35,555 nucleotides of DNA from Desulfovibrio desulfuricans (GTDB lineage: Bacteria; Desulfobacterota; Desulfovibrionia; Desulfovibrionales; Desulfovibrionaceae): assembly GCA_015062205.1 (NCBI GenBank), contig SUVB01000048.1, positions 1 to 35,555 of the forward strand, read 5' to 3'. A program made the translations under genes and the position numbers. Of this stretch, positions 12,535-20,955 are shown piece after piece. A model generated the notes under the pieces. That model saw nothing but the letters and a program-made list of their open reading frames with translations. It was not told the DNA's origin and did no database searches. Every line of letters begins with the position of its first letter. The first letter of the stretch is position 1.

Positions 12535-13244
12535 CGGGAACATTGTACGGCGTGGGCGTGGGCCCCGGCGCGCCGGATCTGCTGACCCTGCGGGCCGTGG
12601 CGGTGCTGCGGCGCGTGGACGTCATCTTGGCGGCCGCCTCGCCCCGCAACGATTTTTCCGCCGCGCTGGATACGGCGCGCCCGCATCTGCGCCCCGACGT
12701 GCGCGTACTGCGGCTGGATTTCCCCATGACGCGCGACCGCGCCGTGCTGCGCGCGGCCTGGGACAAGGCCGCCGAAACTGCACGCGAGGTCCTGGAAGCC
12801 GGCAGCTCCGCCGCCTTTCTGACCATCGGCGACCCGCTGATCTACAGCACCTTCGGTTACCTCCTGCGCACTCTGCGGGCCTGCGCCCCTCATGTGCCGG
12901 TGGAAATCGTGCCCGGCGTCACGTCCTTCCAGGCCGCCGCCGCCCGCATGCGCACCGTGCTCTGTGAAAACGGCGAGACGCTGCTGCTCGTGCCCGGCAT
13001 CAACAGCCGTGAGAACATGGAAGACGCCCTGTCCCTGGCCGATACCGCCGTCATTCTCAAGGCCTACCGCAACCTCCCCGCCATCGCGGAGGCCCTGCGT
13101 CGGCAGGGGCGTCTGGATTCCTGCGTGCTGGCAAGTCTGGTGGAGCGGCCCGGCGAGAGCCTGCGCACGGGCATTGACCCGGCCGACGGCACGCCGCCCT
13201 ACATGTCCCTGATTCTGAGCCGCAGGCCGGAGAAGGCGGAGTAG
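12531..13244 (+). CDS. cbiL: Precorrin-2/cobalt-factor-II C20-methyltransferase
   Basis: The 237-residue product is a tetrapyrrole methylase. It has the glycine-rich N-terminal loop GVGVGPGAPDLLTLRAV, the SAM-binding loops FLTIGDPLIYSTFGYL and VEIVPGVTSFQAAAARM, and the subfamily length of the C20 enzyme (CobI/CbiL). It adds the methyl group at C20 in corrin ring synthesis. An anaerobe would use the cobalt-first route, hence cbiL, but sequence alone does not exclude the cobI label. ATG 12531 overlaps the preceding gene. Being behind the B12 riboswitch, import and synthesis are controlled together. Confidence 0.88.
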   Translation: MTGTLYGVGVGPGAPDLLTLRAVAVLRRVDVILAAASPRNDFSAALDTARPHLRPDVRVLRLDFPMTRDRAVLRAAWDKAAETAREVLEAGSSAAFLTIGDPLIYSTFGYLLRTLRACAPHVPVEIVPGVTSFQAAAARMRTVLCENGETLLLVPGINSRENMEDALSLADTAVILKAYRNLPAIAEALRRQGRLDSCVLASLVERPGESLRTGIDPADGTPPYMSLILSRRPEKAE

Positions 13245-13303
13245 GCGGGGCGTATCCCCGAAAACGCCGTACAGGGGCTCCCCTTTGGGCGCTGTTGCAT
13301 ACG

Positions 13304-13330
13304 GAAAACGCCCCGGCAGCGCCGGGGCGT
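13304..13330 (-). terminator. Terminator between convergent cbiL and hypE
   Basis: ACGCCCCGGC and GCCGGGGCGT form a 10-bp hairpin with a 3-base loop. On the minus strand it is followed by TTTTCC, so it best ends the hypE transcript; it could also slow transcripts from cbiL. Confidence 0.75.
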
Positions 13331-13355
13331 CAGGGTGCCTGTATCCGGAGCCGGT

Positions 13356-14360
13356 TCAGCAGATGCGCGGCAGCTGCGCGCCCTCCAGCATGCCCAGCAG
13401 GCGGCGGCCGCCGATGCGCGTGCGCAGAACCACCTGCGCGCGGCCTTCTGTCACCGTGCCCACGCGCGCGGCCTCCCTGCCGTAAGGGGAGCGGCGCATG
13501 GCCGCCAGCGCGGCCTCGGCCCTGTCCTCCGGCAGGATGCAGATGCACTTGCCTTCATTGGCCAGGTAGAGCGGGTCCAGCCCCAGGAAGGAGCAGCCGT
13601 TGCGCACGGCCTCATGCACGGGCACGCGCTCTTCGTCCAGTTCGATGCCCGCGCCGGACTGCTCGGCGATTTCGTTGAGCGTGGTGGCGAGGCCCCCGCG
13701 CGTGGGGTCGCGCAGCACATGCACCTCGCCCGCCGCAGTGATGACGTCTTCAATCATGTGATTGAGCGGGGCCGAATCCGAGGCCACATCCGTGAGGAAG
13801 GAGAGGTTTTCCCGGCTGCCCATGACGGTGAGCCCGTGGTCGCCCACGGCCCCGCTGACCAGCACGGCGTCGCCGGGCCGGGCGTTGTGCCCGGAGGGCG
13901 CGGGGGCGGCGAAGATTTCGCCGATGCCTGTGGTATTGACGAATATCTTGTCGCACGCGCCGCGCGGCACCACCTTGGTGTCGCCCGTGACGATGCGCAC
14001 GTCCGCCGTGCGCGCCGCTGCGGCCATGTCCGCCGCCACGCGGTCCAGCGTTTCCAGCGGCAGGCCCTCCTCAAGGATGAAGCCGCAGGAGAGGTAGCGG
14101 GGCCGCGCGCCCAGCATGGCAACGTCGTTGACCGTGCCGTGCACGGCCAGGCTGCCGATGCTGCCGCCGGCAAAGAACAGCGGCGTGACGGTATAGGAAT
14201 CCGTGCTCATGGCCAGCGGCCCCTTGAGGTCGGCAAGCAGCGCCGCGTCATCCAGGCGCTCCAGCAGGGGATTGGCGAAGTGGCGCAGAAAGCATTGGCC
14301 TATGAGCCGCTGGGAGGCCCGGCCGCCGCTGCCCGCATCAAGAAGAAGGCAGTCTTCCAT
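13356..14360 (-). CDS. hypE: Hydrogenase maturation protein HypE
   Basis: HypE dehydrates the carbamoyl group on its own C-terminal cysteine to make the cyanide ligands of NiFe hydrogenase. The 334-residue product ends in PRIC, the exact HypE tail with the acceptor cysteine. It also has the AIR-synthase type ATP-binding features: DAGSGGRASQRLI, HGTVNDVAMLGARPRYLSCG, RIVTGDTKVV, VLRDPTRGGLATTLNEIAEQ. The ATG at 14358-14360 shares one base with the hypD stop (TAATG), so the two are coupled. A terminator follows. HypA, B, C and F and the hydrogenase itself are not in the window. Confidence 0.95.
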   Translation of the reverse strand: MEDCLLLDAGSGGRASQRLIGQCFLRHFANPLLERLDDAALLADLKGPLAMSTDSYTVTPLFFAGGSIGSLAVHGTVNDVAMLGARPRYLSCGFILEEGLPLETLDRVAADMAAAARTADVRIVTGDTKVVPRGACDKIFVNTTGIGEIFAAPAPSGHNARPGDAVLVSGAVGDHGLTVMGSRENLSFLTDVASDSAPLNHMIEDVITAAGEVHVLRDPTRGGLATTLNEIAEQSGAGIELDEERVPVHEAVRNGCSFLGLDPLYLANEGKCICILPEDRAEAALAAMRRSPYGREAARVGTVTEGRAQVVLRTRIGGRRLLGMLEGAQLPRIC

Positions 14361-15451
14361 TATCGCTCCGAGTATTTGTAGTAGGCGGCGCAGCTGCCCT
14401 CGGTGGAGACCATGCAGGGGCCCACGGGAACGGCCGGCGTGCATTTTTTGCCGAAGAGCGGGCACTGGGGCGGGGTGATGCGGCCCTTGAGCACTTCGCC
14501 GCAACGGCAGCCCGGCAGGGGCGGCACGTCAGGCAGGGAGAGACCCAGACGGCGCATGGCGTCCATGCGTTCGTATTCCGGCCGCAGGGCGAGCCCGCTC
14601 TGCGGGATGCGCCCGATGCCGCGCCACAGGGCGTCGGCGGGTTCAAAGAACTGCGCCAGCAGGGCGCGGGCGCGGGGGTTGCCCGCATCGGCCACGGCAC
14701 GCGGATAGGCGTTGGCCACGGCGGGCCTGCCGTCGCGCAGTTGCTCGGCCATGAGGCAGAGGGCCAGCAGGATGTCCACCGGCTCGAAGCCGCCCACCAC
14801 GCCGGGGACGTGATAGTCCCGCGCCAGAAAGGCGTAGGGTTCCAGCCCCAGGATGGTGGAGACATGCCCCGGCAGCAGAAAGGCGTCAATGTTGCTGCCC
14901 GCGTCGTCCAGCAGGGCGCGCAGGGCCGGGGGCACCAGCTTGTGCAGGGAGAGCGTGCAGAAGTTGTCCAGCCCCCGCTGCCGCGCCGTGAGCAGGGTGG
15001 CCGCCACCGTGGGGGCCGTGGTTTCAAAGCCTATGCCCAGAAAGACGACGAGGTCGCCGGGATTGTCCGCCGCCAGCTTGAGGGAATCCAGCGGGGAGTA
15101 GACAATCTCCACGCGCGCGCCCTGTGCCTTGGCGTGCTTGAGGCTGCGTCCGCCCGGCCCCGGCACGCGCAGCAGGTCGCCGAAGGTGGCGAGGATGATG
15201 TTGTCGCGCCCGGCCAGGTCGAGGAAGGCGGCCACCTCCGCATCGTGCGTGACGCAGACGGGACAGCCCGGCCCGGAGAGGTGCGTGACCGTCTTCGGCA
15301 GCAGGGAGCGCAGGCCGCTCTGGAAGATGGCCACCGTATGCGTGCCGCACACTTCCATGAAGCGCATGGCGCGACCGTCCAGCGCGCGGTTGAGGCGGTC
15401 GAGCAGGCTGCGGCAGAGCTGCGGGTCCTGAAAGACGGTTTCCGTTTGCAT
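14360..15451 (-). CDS. hypD: Hydrogenase maturation protein HypD
   Basis: HypD, with HypC, assembles the Fe(CN)2CO unit of NiFe hydrogenase. The 363-residue product shows all marker motifs: EVCGTHTVAI near residue 35, HLSGPGCPVCVT, FLGIGFETTAPT, GFEPVDIL, and the cysteine-rich end (CRCGEVLKG, PQCPLFGKKCTP, PVGPCMVSTEGSCAAYYKY) that holds a [4Fe-4S] cluster. ATG 15451 (MQTETVFQDP) is chosen because the longer frame runs into argC. It lies 17 bases after argC and overlaps hypE by one base. Confidence 0.95.
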   Translation of the reverse strand: MQTETVFQDPQLCRSLLDRLNRALDGRAMRFMEVCGTHTVAIFQSGLRSLLPKTVTHLSGPGCPVCVTHDAEVAAFLDLAGRDNIILATFGDLLRVPGPGGRSLKHAKAQGARVEIVYSPLDSLKLAADNPGDLVVFLGIGFETTAPTVAATLLTARQRGLDNFCTLSLHKLVPPALRALLDDAGSNIDAFLLPGHVSTILGLEPYAFLARDYHVPGVVGGFEPVDILLALCLMAEQLRDGRPAVANAYPRAVADAGNPRARALLAQFFEPADALWRGIGRIPQSGLALRPEYERMDAMRRLGLSLPDVPPLPGCRCGEVLKGRITPPQCPLFGKKCTPAVPVGPCMVSTEGSCAAYYKYSER

Positions 15452-15468
15452 GAACGCCCTCCCGTCCG

Positions 15469-16524
15469 TCAGGCCAGCGGGGCCAGCATGTCCAGGCCCG
15501 TCTCCACGGGCAGGCCGCACATGAGGTTGGCGTTGGCCAGCGCCTGCCCGGACGCGCCCCGGCAGAGGTTGTCAATGGCCGAAAGAATGATCAGGCGTCC
15601 CGTGCGCGGGTCCACCACCAGGCCCATGTCGCAGAACATGCTGCCCCGCACGAAGCGGGTTTCCGGCAGCGCGCCCTTGGGCAGCACGCGGATCCAGCGG
15701 CGGCCCTCCCAGGTGCGGGCATAGGCGTCGCGCACCTTGTCCTCTGTGGTTTCCGGGTTTTTGAGCTTGGTGTAGATGGTGGAGAGGATGCCCCGGTTGG
15801 TGGGCAGCAGATGCGTGTTGAACGAGATGCGCATGTCCCGCCCGGCCAGCAGGGAGAGCTCCTGCTCGATTTCCGGCGTGTGGCGGTGCGTGGGCAGGCC
15901 GTAGGCGCGGAAGTTGTCCGACACTTCGCAGAACAGCGTGGGCACATTGGCCTTGCGCCCCGCGCCCGTGGCCCCGGACTTGGAATCCGCCACGATGTCG
16001 TCAGTCTCAATGAGGTCGTTTTTGAGCGCGGCGTACAGGCCGAGAATCACCGATGTGGGGTAGCAGCCGGGGTTGGCGATGAGCTTCGCCCCGGCAATGG
16101 CGTCGGCATAGAGTTCCGGCAGGCCGTAGACGGCCTCGTGCAGCAGTTCGGGGCAGATGTGCTCGCGTTTGTACCACCGGGCGTAGGTGTCCGGGTCGCG
16201 CAGGCGGAAGTCCGCCGAGAGGTCCACCACCTTCACCCCGGCCCGGAGCAGGTGGTCGGCCATGTCCATGGCCGTGCCCGCCGGGACGGCCAGGAAGACG
16301 ACGTCGCACTGCCGGGCGGCCTCCCGGGCGTCAAACGCGCTGATGATGACGTCCGCACCGGGCATGCGGTTCAGGAAGGGGTAGTAGTCGCCCAGGCGTT
16401 TGCCGGCCTCGGCCCGTGAACAGGCCATGACCAGCCGCATCTGCGGATGCCCCGCCAGAAGCCGCGTCAGCTCCATGCCCGCATAGCCGGTGATGCCCAC
16501 AAGACCCGCATTGATTGCCTTCAT
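15469..16524 (-). CDS. argC: N-acetyl-gamma-glutamyl-phosphate reductase
   Basis: ArgC reduces N-acetylglutamyl phosphate to the semialdehyde in arginine synthesis, using NADPH. The 351-residue product starts MKAINAGLVGITGYAGMELT, the nucleotide-binding loop, and has the catalytic cysteine in LIANPGCYPTSVILGL and the conserved SGATGAGRKA and HRHTPEIEQEL segments. This is the type 1 (long) ArgC. ATG 16524 follows GGAGGGGGC. No other arginine genes are nearby; it sits between the DUF1844 gene and hypD in a mixed minus-strand operon. Confidence 0.95.
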   Translation of the reverse strand: MKAINAGLVGITGYAGMELTRLLAGHPQMRLVMACSRAEAGKRLGDYYPFLNRMPGADVIISAFDAREAARQCDVVFLAVPAGTAMDMADHLLRAGVKVVDLSADFRLRDPDTYARWYKREHICPELLHEAVYGLPELYADAIAGAKLIANPGCYPTSVILGLYAALKNDLIETDDIVADSKSGATGAGRKANVPTLFCEVSDNFRAYGLPTHRHTPEIEQELSLLAGRDMRISFNTHLLPTNRGILSTIYTKLKNPETTEDKVRDAYARTWEGRRWIRVLPKGALPETRFVRGSMFCDMGLVVDPRTGRLIILSAIDNLCRGASGQALANANLMCGLPVETGLDMLAPLA

Positions 16525-16577
16525 GCCCCCTCCGCTTGTAATGATGTTGCTGCCGTGCGTCCGCGCATGCCGCGCGG

Positions 16578-16910
16578 TCAGGACTGTCCGGGTTCCGTCT
16601 TCTGCGCGTTTGCTGCGGCGGCGCAGTCCGGGCCGCAATGCAGGACAAACTTCATGCGCAACTCGTAGAGAATGCTCTCCAGCATGGCGCGTTCCTGCGC
16701 GTCGAGGCCTTTTTCCGTCTTGGCGCGCAGCATTTCCAGCACGTCGATGGTGTGTTTGGCCAGCGGCAGGCTGAGGCGCGTTTCGCCGGTCTCCGGGTCG
16801 GGCACTTCGCCCAGATGCAGCAGCACCGACGAGGCCAGGGAAAGGATGAAGGTGGAAAACGTCACTTCCGGCATGGCGTTTCCGTTCTGCGCGTCATGTC
16901 TGTCGGTCAT
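16578..16910 (-). CDS. DUF1844 protein
   Basis: This small 110-residue protein belongs to the DUF1844 family, common in Desulfovibrio and other Desulfobacterota. The match is MPEVTFSTFILSLASSVLLH, then LPLAKHTIDVLEMLRAKTEK and LESILYELRMKFV, mostly helical. No function is known. It ends with a short Cys/Ala segment (HCGPDCAAAANA), which is not a recognised motif. ATG 16910 follows GAGG and lies 15 bases after the aminotransferase stop, so it is cotranscribed. Confidence 0.85.
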   Translation of the reverse strand: MTDRHDAQNGNAMPEVTFSTFILSLASSVLLHLGEVPDPETGETRLSLPLAKHTIDVLEMLRAKTEKGLDAQERAMLESILYELRMKFVLHCGPDCAAAANAQKTEPGQS

Positions 16911-16925
16911 GGCGAACCTCGCGGG

Positions 16926-18110
16926 TCAGCTGTGGGTGAGGGGCAGGGGGTGTCCCGGCTTGCCCTGCAGGGCCGCGCGGTAGGCCGACATGGCCGCCTC
17001 CATGTAATCGCGTGAGCCGCAGCTGCCGCCCGCCCCGATAATGCCGCGGTTCAGGGCGTGCAGGCCGGCCAGGGCGTCGGCCCAGTCCACCCAGCCCATA
17101 TGGCCGATGCGCACGAGCCTGCCCTTGAGATGGTCCTGGCCGCCCGCCAGACAGACGCCGTACCTGTCCATGGCGATGCGCAGCACTTCCGTGCCGTCCA
17201 CGCCGGCGGGCAGCAGCACGCTGGTGATGCCCCAGGCGAAATGCTCGGGCGCGAGGAATTCCAGCCCCATGGCGGCCACGCCCGCGCGGTTGAGCATGGT
17301 CAGGGCCCACTGCTTGGCGTAGACGGCCTCCAGGCCGTTCTCCAGCAGCATGTCCAGGCTCTCGTTGAGGCCCACGATGAGGTTGACCGCGCTGGTGAAG
17401 AGTGTCTGCCCCTTGGCGATCTTGGCCTTTTCCGCAGGCAGGTTGAAATAGAAACAGCCGGAATCCTGCTGTTCCGCGACGGCCCAGGCGCGCGGGGAGA
17501 GCGCCAGCAGGGCCAGGCCCGGCGGCAGCATGAGGCCTTTCTGCGAGCCGGTGAGCAGGCAGTCAATGCCCCAGGCGTCCATGGGGCAGGGGGCCAGGCC
17601 CACGGCGGAAATGCCGTCCACCACCAGCAGGGCGTCGCTCTCCCGCGTGATGCGGGCCACGTCCTTCACGGGGTGAAGCACGCCGGTGGACGTCTCGGAA
17701 TACTGGATGAGCACGCCCGCGATGGAAGGATCGGCCCTGAGCGCGTCGGCCACGGCCTGCGGCTCCACGGCCCTGCCCCAGGGCACATCCAGCGAAACGA
17801 CGTCCAGGCCGCGCTGCCGGGCGATTTCGCGCCAGCGCTGGCCGAACTTGCCGCCCTCCACCACGAGCACGCGCCGACCCGGCGCGAACAGGCCGTGCAC
17901 GGCGGCGGTCATGGCGCCGGTGCCGGAGCAGGAGAGGGGCAGCACCGTATCCGCAGTGCCGAAGAGGGTGCGCAGGCGCGCCTGCACCTGCGCCATGATG
18001 TCCATGAAGGCGCGCTTGCGGTGGTGGATCATGTCCCTGGCCAGCGCAAGGCGCACGCGTTCCGGCAGGGGGGTGGGGCCGGGGGTGAGCAGGCGGACTT
18101 TGTTGAGCAT
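16926..18110 (-). CDS. Class V aminotransferase (serine/alanine-glyoxylate type)
   Basis: This PLP enzyme of 394 residues starts LLTPGPTPLPERVRLAL, the signature opening of the alanine-glyoxylate and serine-pyruvate aminotransferase group. It has SCSGTGAMTAAVHGLF for the phosphate loop, VVDGISAVGLAPCPMD with the PLP-ring Asp, and the Schiff-base lysine in LLTGSQKGLMLPPG. RIGHMGWVDW near the end is also family-typical. Substrate preference is not readable from the sequence. AAGGAA lies 6 bases before ATG 18110. It is 15 bases downstream of the methyltransferase gene. Confidence 0.9.
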   Translation of the reverse strand: MLNKVRLLTPGPTPLPERVRLALARDMIHHRKRAFMDIMAQVQARLRTLFGTADTVLPLSCSGTGAMTAAVHGLFAPGRRVLVVEGGKFGQRWREIARQRGLDVVSLDVPWGRAVEPQAVADALRADPSIAGVLIQYSETSTGVLHPVKDVARITRESDALLVVDGISAVGLAPCPMDAWGIDCLLTGSQKGLMLPPGLALLALSPRAWAVAEQQDSGCFYFNLPAEKAKIAKGQTLFTSAVNLIVGLNESLDMLLENGLEAVYAKQWALTMLNRAGVAAMGLEFLAPEHFAWGITSVLLPAGVDGTEVLRIAMDRYGVCLAGGQDHLKGRLVRIGHMGWVDWADALAGLHALNRGIIGAGGSCGSRDYMEAAMSAYRAALQGKPGHPLPLTHS

Positions 18111-18125
18111 GGCTGTTCCTTGGCG

Positions 18126-19307
18126 TTAGTCGCCCAGTTGGGCGATAAGGCACTTGAGGTAGGCGGTTTCGGGCATGGCCGCATGGACCGGGTGATCCTG
18201 TCCCTGCCCTCCGGCATACAGCAGCCGGGGGTGTAGTTTGCGCCCGGCTGCGGCCTGCGTCAAGCAGGCCCTGAGCGCCTGCGCCTCAAGATGGTGCGAG
18301 CAGGACGAACTGGCGATGACGCCGCCCGGCGCAAGCAGCGCCACGGCCAGGGCGTTGGCCTTGCGGTACGCGGCCAGCCCCCTGGCCGCGTCCTTGCGGC
18401 GTTTGATGAAGGCCGGCGGGTCCAGACTGATGACCTGGAAGCGCCGTCCCTCGTCATGCAGCTGCCGCATGAGGTCAAAGGCGTCGCCGCAGAGGGCCTG
18501 CGCCGGACAGTGCGGCGCGTTGGCGGCCGCGTTGCGGGCGGCGTAGTCCAGCGCCTGCGCCGAGGCGTCCACAAAGGTGACGGAACGCGCCCCGGCGGCG
18601 GCCGCCGTCACGCCGAAGCCGCCGGTATAGCTGAACACGTCCAGCACGTCCGCATCGGCGGCGTAGCGGGCCAGCTCGGCTCGGTTGCGGCGCTGGTCGT
18701 AGAACCAGCCCGTTTTCTGCCCCGTCAGGCAGGGCACGGCGAAACGGCAGCCGTTTTCCGGCACATCCAGCGTTTCCGGCACGGGGCCGGAAGTCTCCTG
18801 TCCGCGCGGCAGACCTTCCAACTCCCGTGCGGGCAGGTCATTGTCCCAGAGGACGGACGCCGGGCCGAGCAGCCCGCGCAGGGCCGCCTCCAGCGCCGGG
18901 CGGCGGCATTCCATGCCCGCCGTGGTGATCTGCACGGTGCAATGGCTGCCGTAACGGTCCACAACAAGGCCGGGCAGAAAATCCCCCTCGCCGTGGCAGA
19001 GGCGGTACCAGGGGGCGTCGTACAGGCGTTCGCGCAGCCGCAGGGCCGCCGCTAGGCGTTGCGCAAGAAGCGCCTCGTCTAACTCCGTATCCGGCCTGCG
19101 GCTGTGCAGGCGGGCGCAGATGAGCGAGGCCGGGTTGACGCATACGCTGCCCAGCGGCGCGCCCCTGGCGTCGCACAGGGTGGCGGCCTCGCCGGGGGCA
19201 AAGCCCGTCAGCGGGGTGGCCTTCACGTCCACTTCATTGGCGAAGATCCACAGATGCCCGAGGCGCGGGCGGCGGTCCTCATGCTTTTTGAGCTGGAGCC
19301 TGCGCAT
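18126..19307 (-). CDS. RlmI-like 23S rRNA cytosine methyltransferase
   Basis: The 393-residue product is a class I SAM-dependent RNA methyltransferase with an N-terminal PUA-like domain (HLWIFANEVD). Core motifs are PCLTGQKTGWFYDQRRNR, VLDVFSYTGGFGVTAAAAGA (SAM loop), ISLDPPAFIKRR, and SSSCSHHLEAQ with the catalytic cysteine. This order matches RlmI/YccW, which makes m5C1962 in 23S rRNA. It lies 12 bases after the upstream membrane protein gene and 15 bases before the aminotransferase. Confidence 0.88.
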   Translation of the reverse strand: MRRLQLKKHEDRRPRLGHLWIFANEVDVKATPLTGFAPGEAATLCDARGAPLGSVCVNPASLICARLHSRRPDTELDEALLAQRLAAALRLRERLYDAPWYRLCHGEGDFLPGLVVDRYGSHCTVQITTAGMECRRPALEAALRGLLGPASVLWDNDLPARELEGLPRGQETSGPVPETLDVPENGCRFAVPCLTGQKTGWFYDQRRNRAELARYAADADVLDVFSYTGGFGVTAAAAGARSVTFVDASAQALDYAARNAAANAPHCPAQALCGDAFDLMRQLHDEGRRFQVISLDPPAFIKRRKDAARGLAAYRKANALAVALLAPGGVIASSSCSHHLEAQALRACLTQAAAGRKLHPRLLYAGGQGQDHPVHAAMPETAYLKCLIAQLGD

Positions 19308-19319
19308 GCCGTCGGATTC

Positions 19320-20849
19320 CTATTGCTGCAGCGGCGTTGCCGGTGCGGTTGCGGGCAGTGCGCGCATCTGCTCTTCCAGCGTGTGCGGGCCGGGGGCCGC
19401 GCGCAGCGTGAGCAGGGCCGCAGGATTTTCGAGGGCCTGCAGCAACTGCGCAAGGCCGATGCGCTTGTCCCGCGCGGTGCGGATTTCCAGCTTGCCGGGG
19501 TGGTTGATGAAGCTGAGCAGGGTGGCGCGCAGTTCGTCATTCCGGGGGGAGGCCTCGAATTCCAGCCCCGCGACGGCGTTGCGCATGTCTGCGGCGGCCC
19601 TGGCCGGATCGGCGTTGATGTTGCGGCCCAGCCAGGCCAGCGCGCCGAGATCCTGAATGTTCAGGCGCAGGTCGCTGAAGCTCTGCAGCAGCAGTGCCTG
19701 TTCGCCGCTCGCGGAGCCTGCGTCGTAGCGGGTGAAGGCGCAGTCGATGTCGGCCAGGCCGGGAGCCTTGAGGATGAGGCTCTGCCTGCTGGAGGCGTTG
19801 CTCTGGTCCCGGCCTTCATAGCGCAGCAGTTCCAGCGTGATGTCCGGCAGCCGCAGTTCCGTGAGATCCGCAAGCATGGCGCGCGGCACGGCGAGGCCCC
19901 GGAGGAAGAATGCGATGTGCCTGGGCGCGCTGGAAAGCTGGTCATAGCCGATTTCAGCCAGGGAGATGCTGTTGCCGCCGTCCGAAAGGACAAGGCCGTC
20001 GGCGCGCGCCTGTCCCAGCAGGGGCGTCCCGGCGGCCGTCATTTCATCCATAATGGGCGAAAGGCTGTTGACCAGCGATTCCGTATCGCCTTCATGCGCG
20101 TTCACGGCGTCCATGAGCCGGTTCATGAGCCCGGGGGCGGGCAGGGCAATGTCTTTGCACATGACGCCCGCCATGCGCGCAGTTTCCTTCCCTTCCCGGG
20201 CAACGCGCAGGCCGTCGAGGCGGACGGCGGCGATGGCCGCTCCCTGCCAGCCGGTGACGGAGGTCTCCCTGATGGTCGTTTTGACGGCCGTTGCGGGGGT
20301 GTCTGCGGTTATGGAGAATGAGCGGGCACTGTCCGCGCCCATGTGGTAGACGGCTTCCAGCATGGAGACGGGCTGCCCGTCCAGCACCCGGGCAATCAGC
20401 CCGCTCTCGGCGCGCAGAACGTCGATTTCCTCCCGCTGCACGTCGCCGCGCCCGGCGGGCATGCGCCAGGCGATGTTGCGCAGGGTGATGTTTTCAGCCA
20501 CGGGCGTCATGCCCGTCTTGGGCAGCGCCATGTCGCGCAGGGGGGTGAAGGCCGGCAGCATGCGCAGGGGCACGTTCAGCGTGACTTCCGCGACGGAGTA
20601 CGTAAAGGGCCCGTCGGGCATGTTGCCGCGCAGGTTGAGGCCCGTGATGGTGAGCTTGCGGGAAAAGGGGGAGAACTCCACCTGCTGTGCGGAGGATTGG
20701 GAAGGCCGGCCGTCAGGCGAGAGCGTTATCCCCTGAACGGCAAGCCGCACCTGCTCTTCCACTGCGGGGCGCAGCCAGAAATTCAGGCCGAGCCAGCCCG
20801 CCGCAAGCAGGACAAGGGGAACGACAATGAGGAGATAGGTTTTTTTCAT
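19320..20849 (-). CDS. Unrecognised membrane-anchored periplasmic protein (AsmA-like in layout)
   Basis: The product has 509 residues. An N-terminal anchor (KKTYLLIVVPLVLLAAGWLG) is followed by a large domain with many short beta-rich segments such as VEFSPFSRKLTITGLNLRGN, a wording often seen in AsmA/DUF748-type envelope proteins. No family can be named with certainty. ATG 20849 has AAGGA 6 bases before it; a TTG two codons earlier is possible. It lies 106 bases past nadB and 12 before the methyltransferase gene. A role in envelope lipid traffic would be a guess from layout only. Confidence 0.7.
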   Translation of the reverse strand: MKKTYLLIVVPLVLLAAGWLGLNFWLRPAVEEQVRLAVQGITLSPDGRPSQSSAQQVEFSPFSRKLTITGLNLRGNMPDGPFTYSVAEVTLNVPLRMLPAFTPLRDMALPKTGMTPVAENITLRNIAWRMPAGRGDVQREEIDVLRAESGLIARVLDGQPVSMLEAVYHMGADSARSFSITADTPATAVKTTIRETSVTGWQGAAIAAVRLDGLRVAREGKETARMAGVMCKDIALPAPGLMNRLMDAVNAHEGDTESLVNSLSPIMDEMTAAGTPLLGQARADGLVLSDGGNSISLAEIGYDQLSSAPRHIAFFLRGLAVPRAMLADLTELRLPDITLELLRYEGRDQSNASSRQSLILKAPGLADIDCAFTRYDAGSASGEQALLLQSFSDLRLNIQDLGALAWLGRNINADPARAAADMRNAVAGLEFEASPRNDELRATLLSFINHPGKLEIRTARDKRIGLAQLLQALENPAALLTLRAAPGPHTLEEQMRALPATAPATPLQQ

Positions 20850-20955
20850 GTGCAATCCTTGCAGAAAGATGCCGGAGAATGCGGGCCTCAGGTCGTGCCG
20901 CCGGCCCGGACGGGAATGGCTGCTGTCCGCGCCGGTCCGGCCGTGGCGGCGCGTT

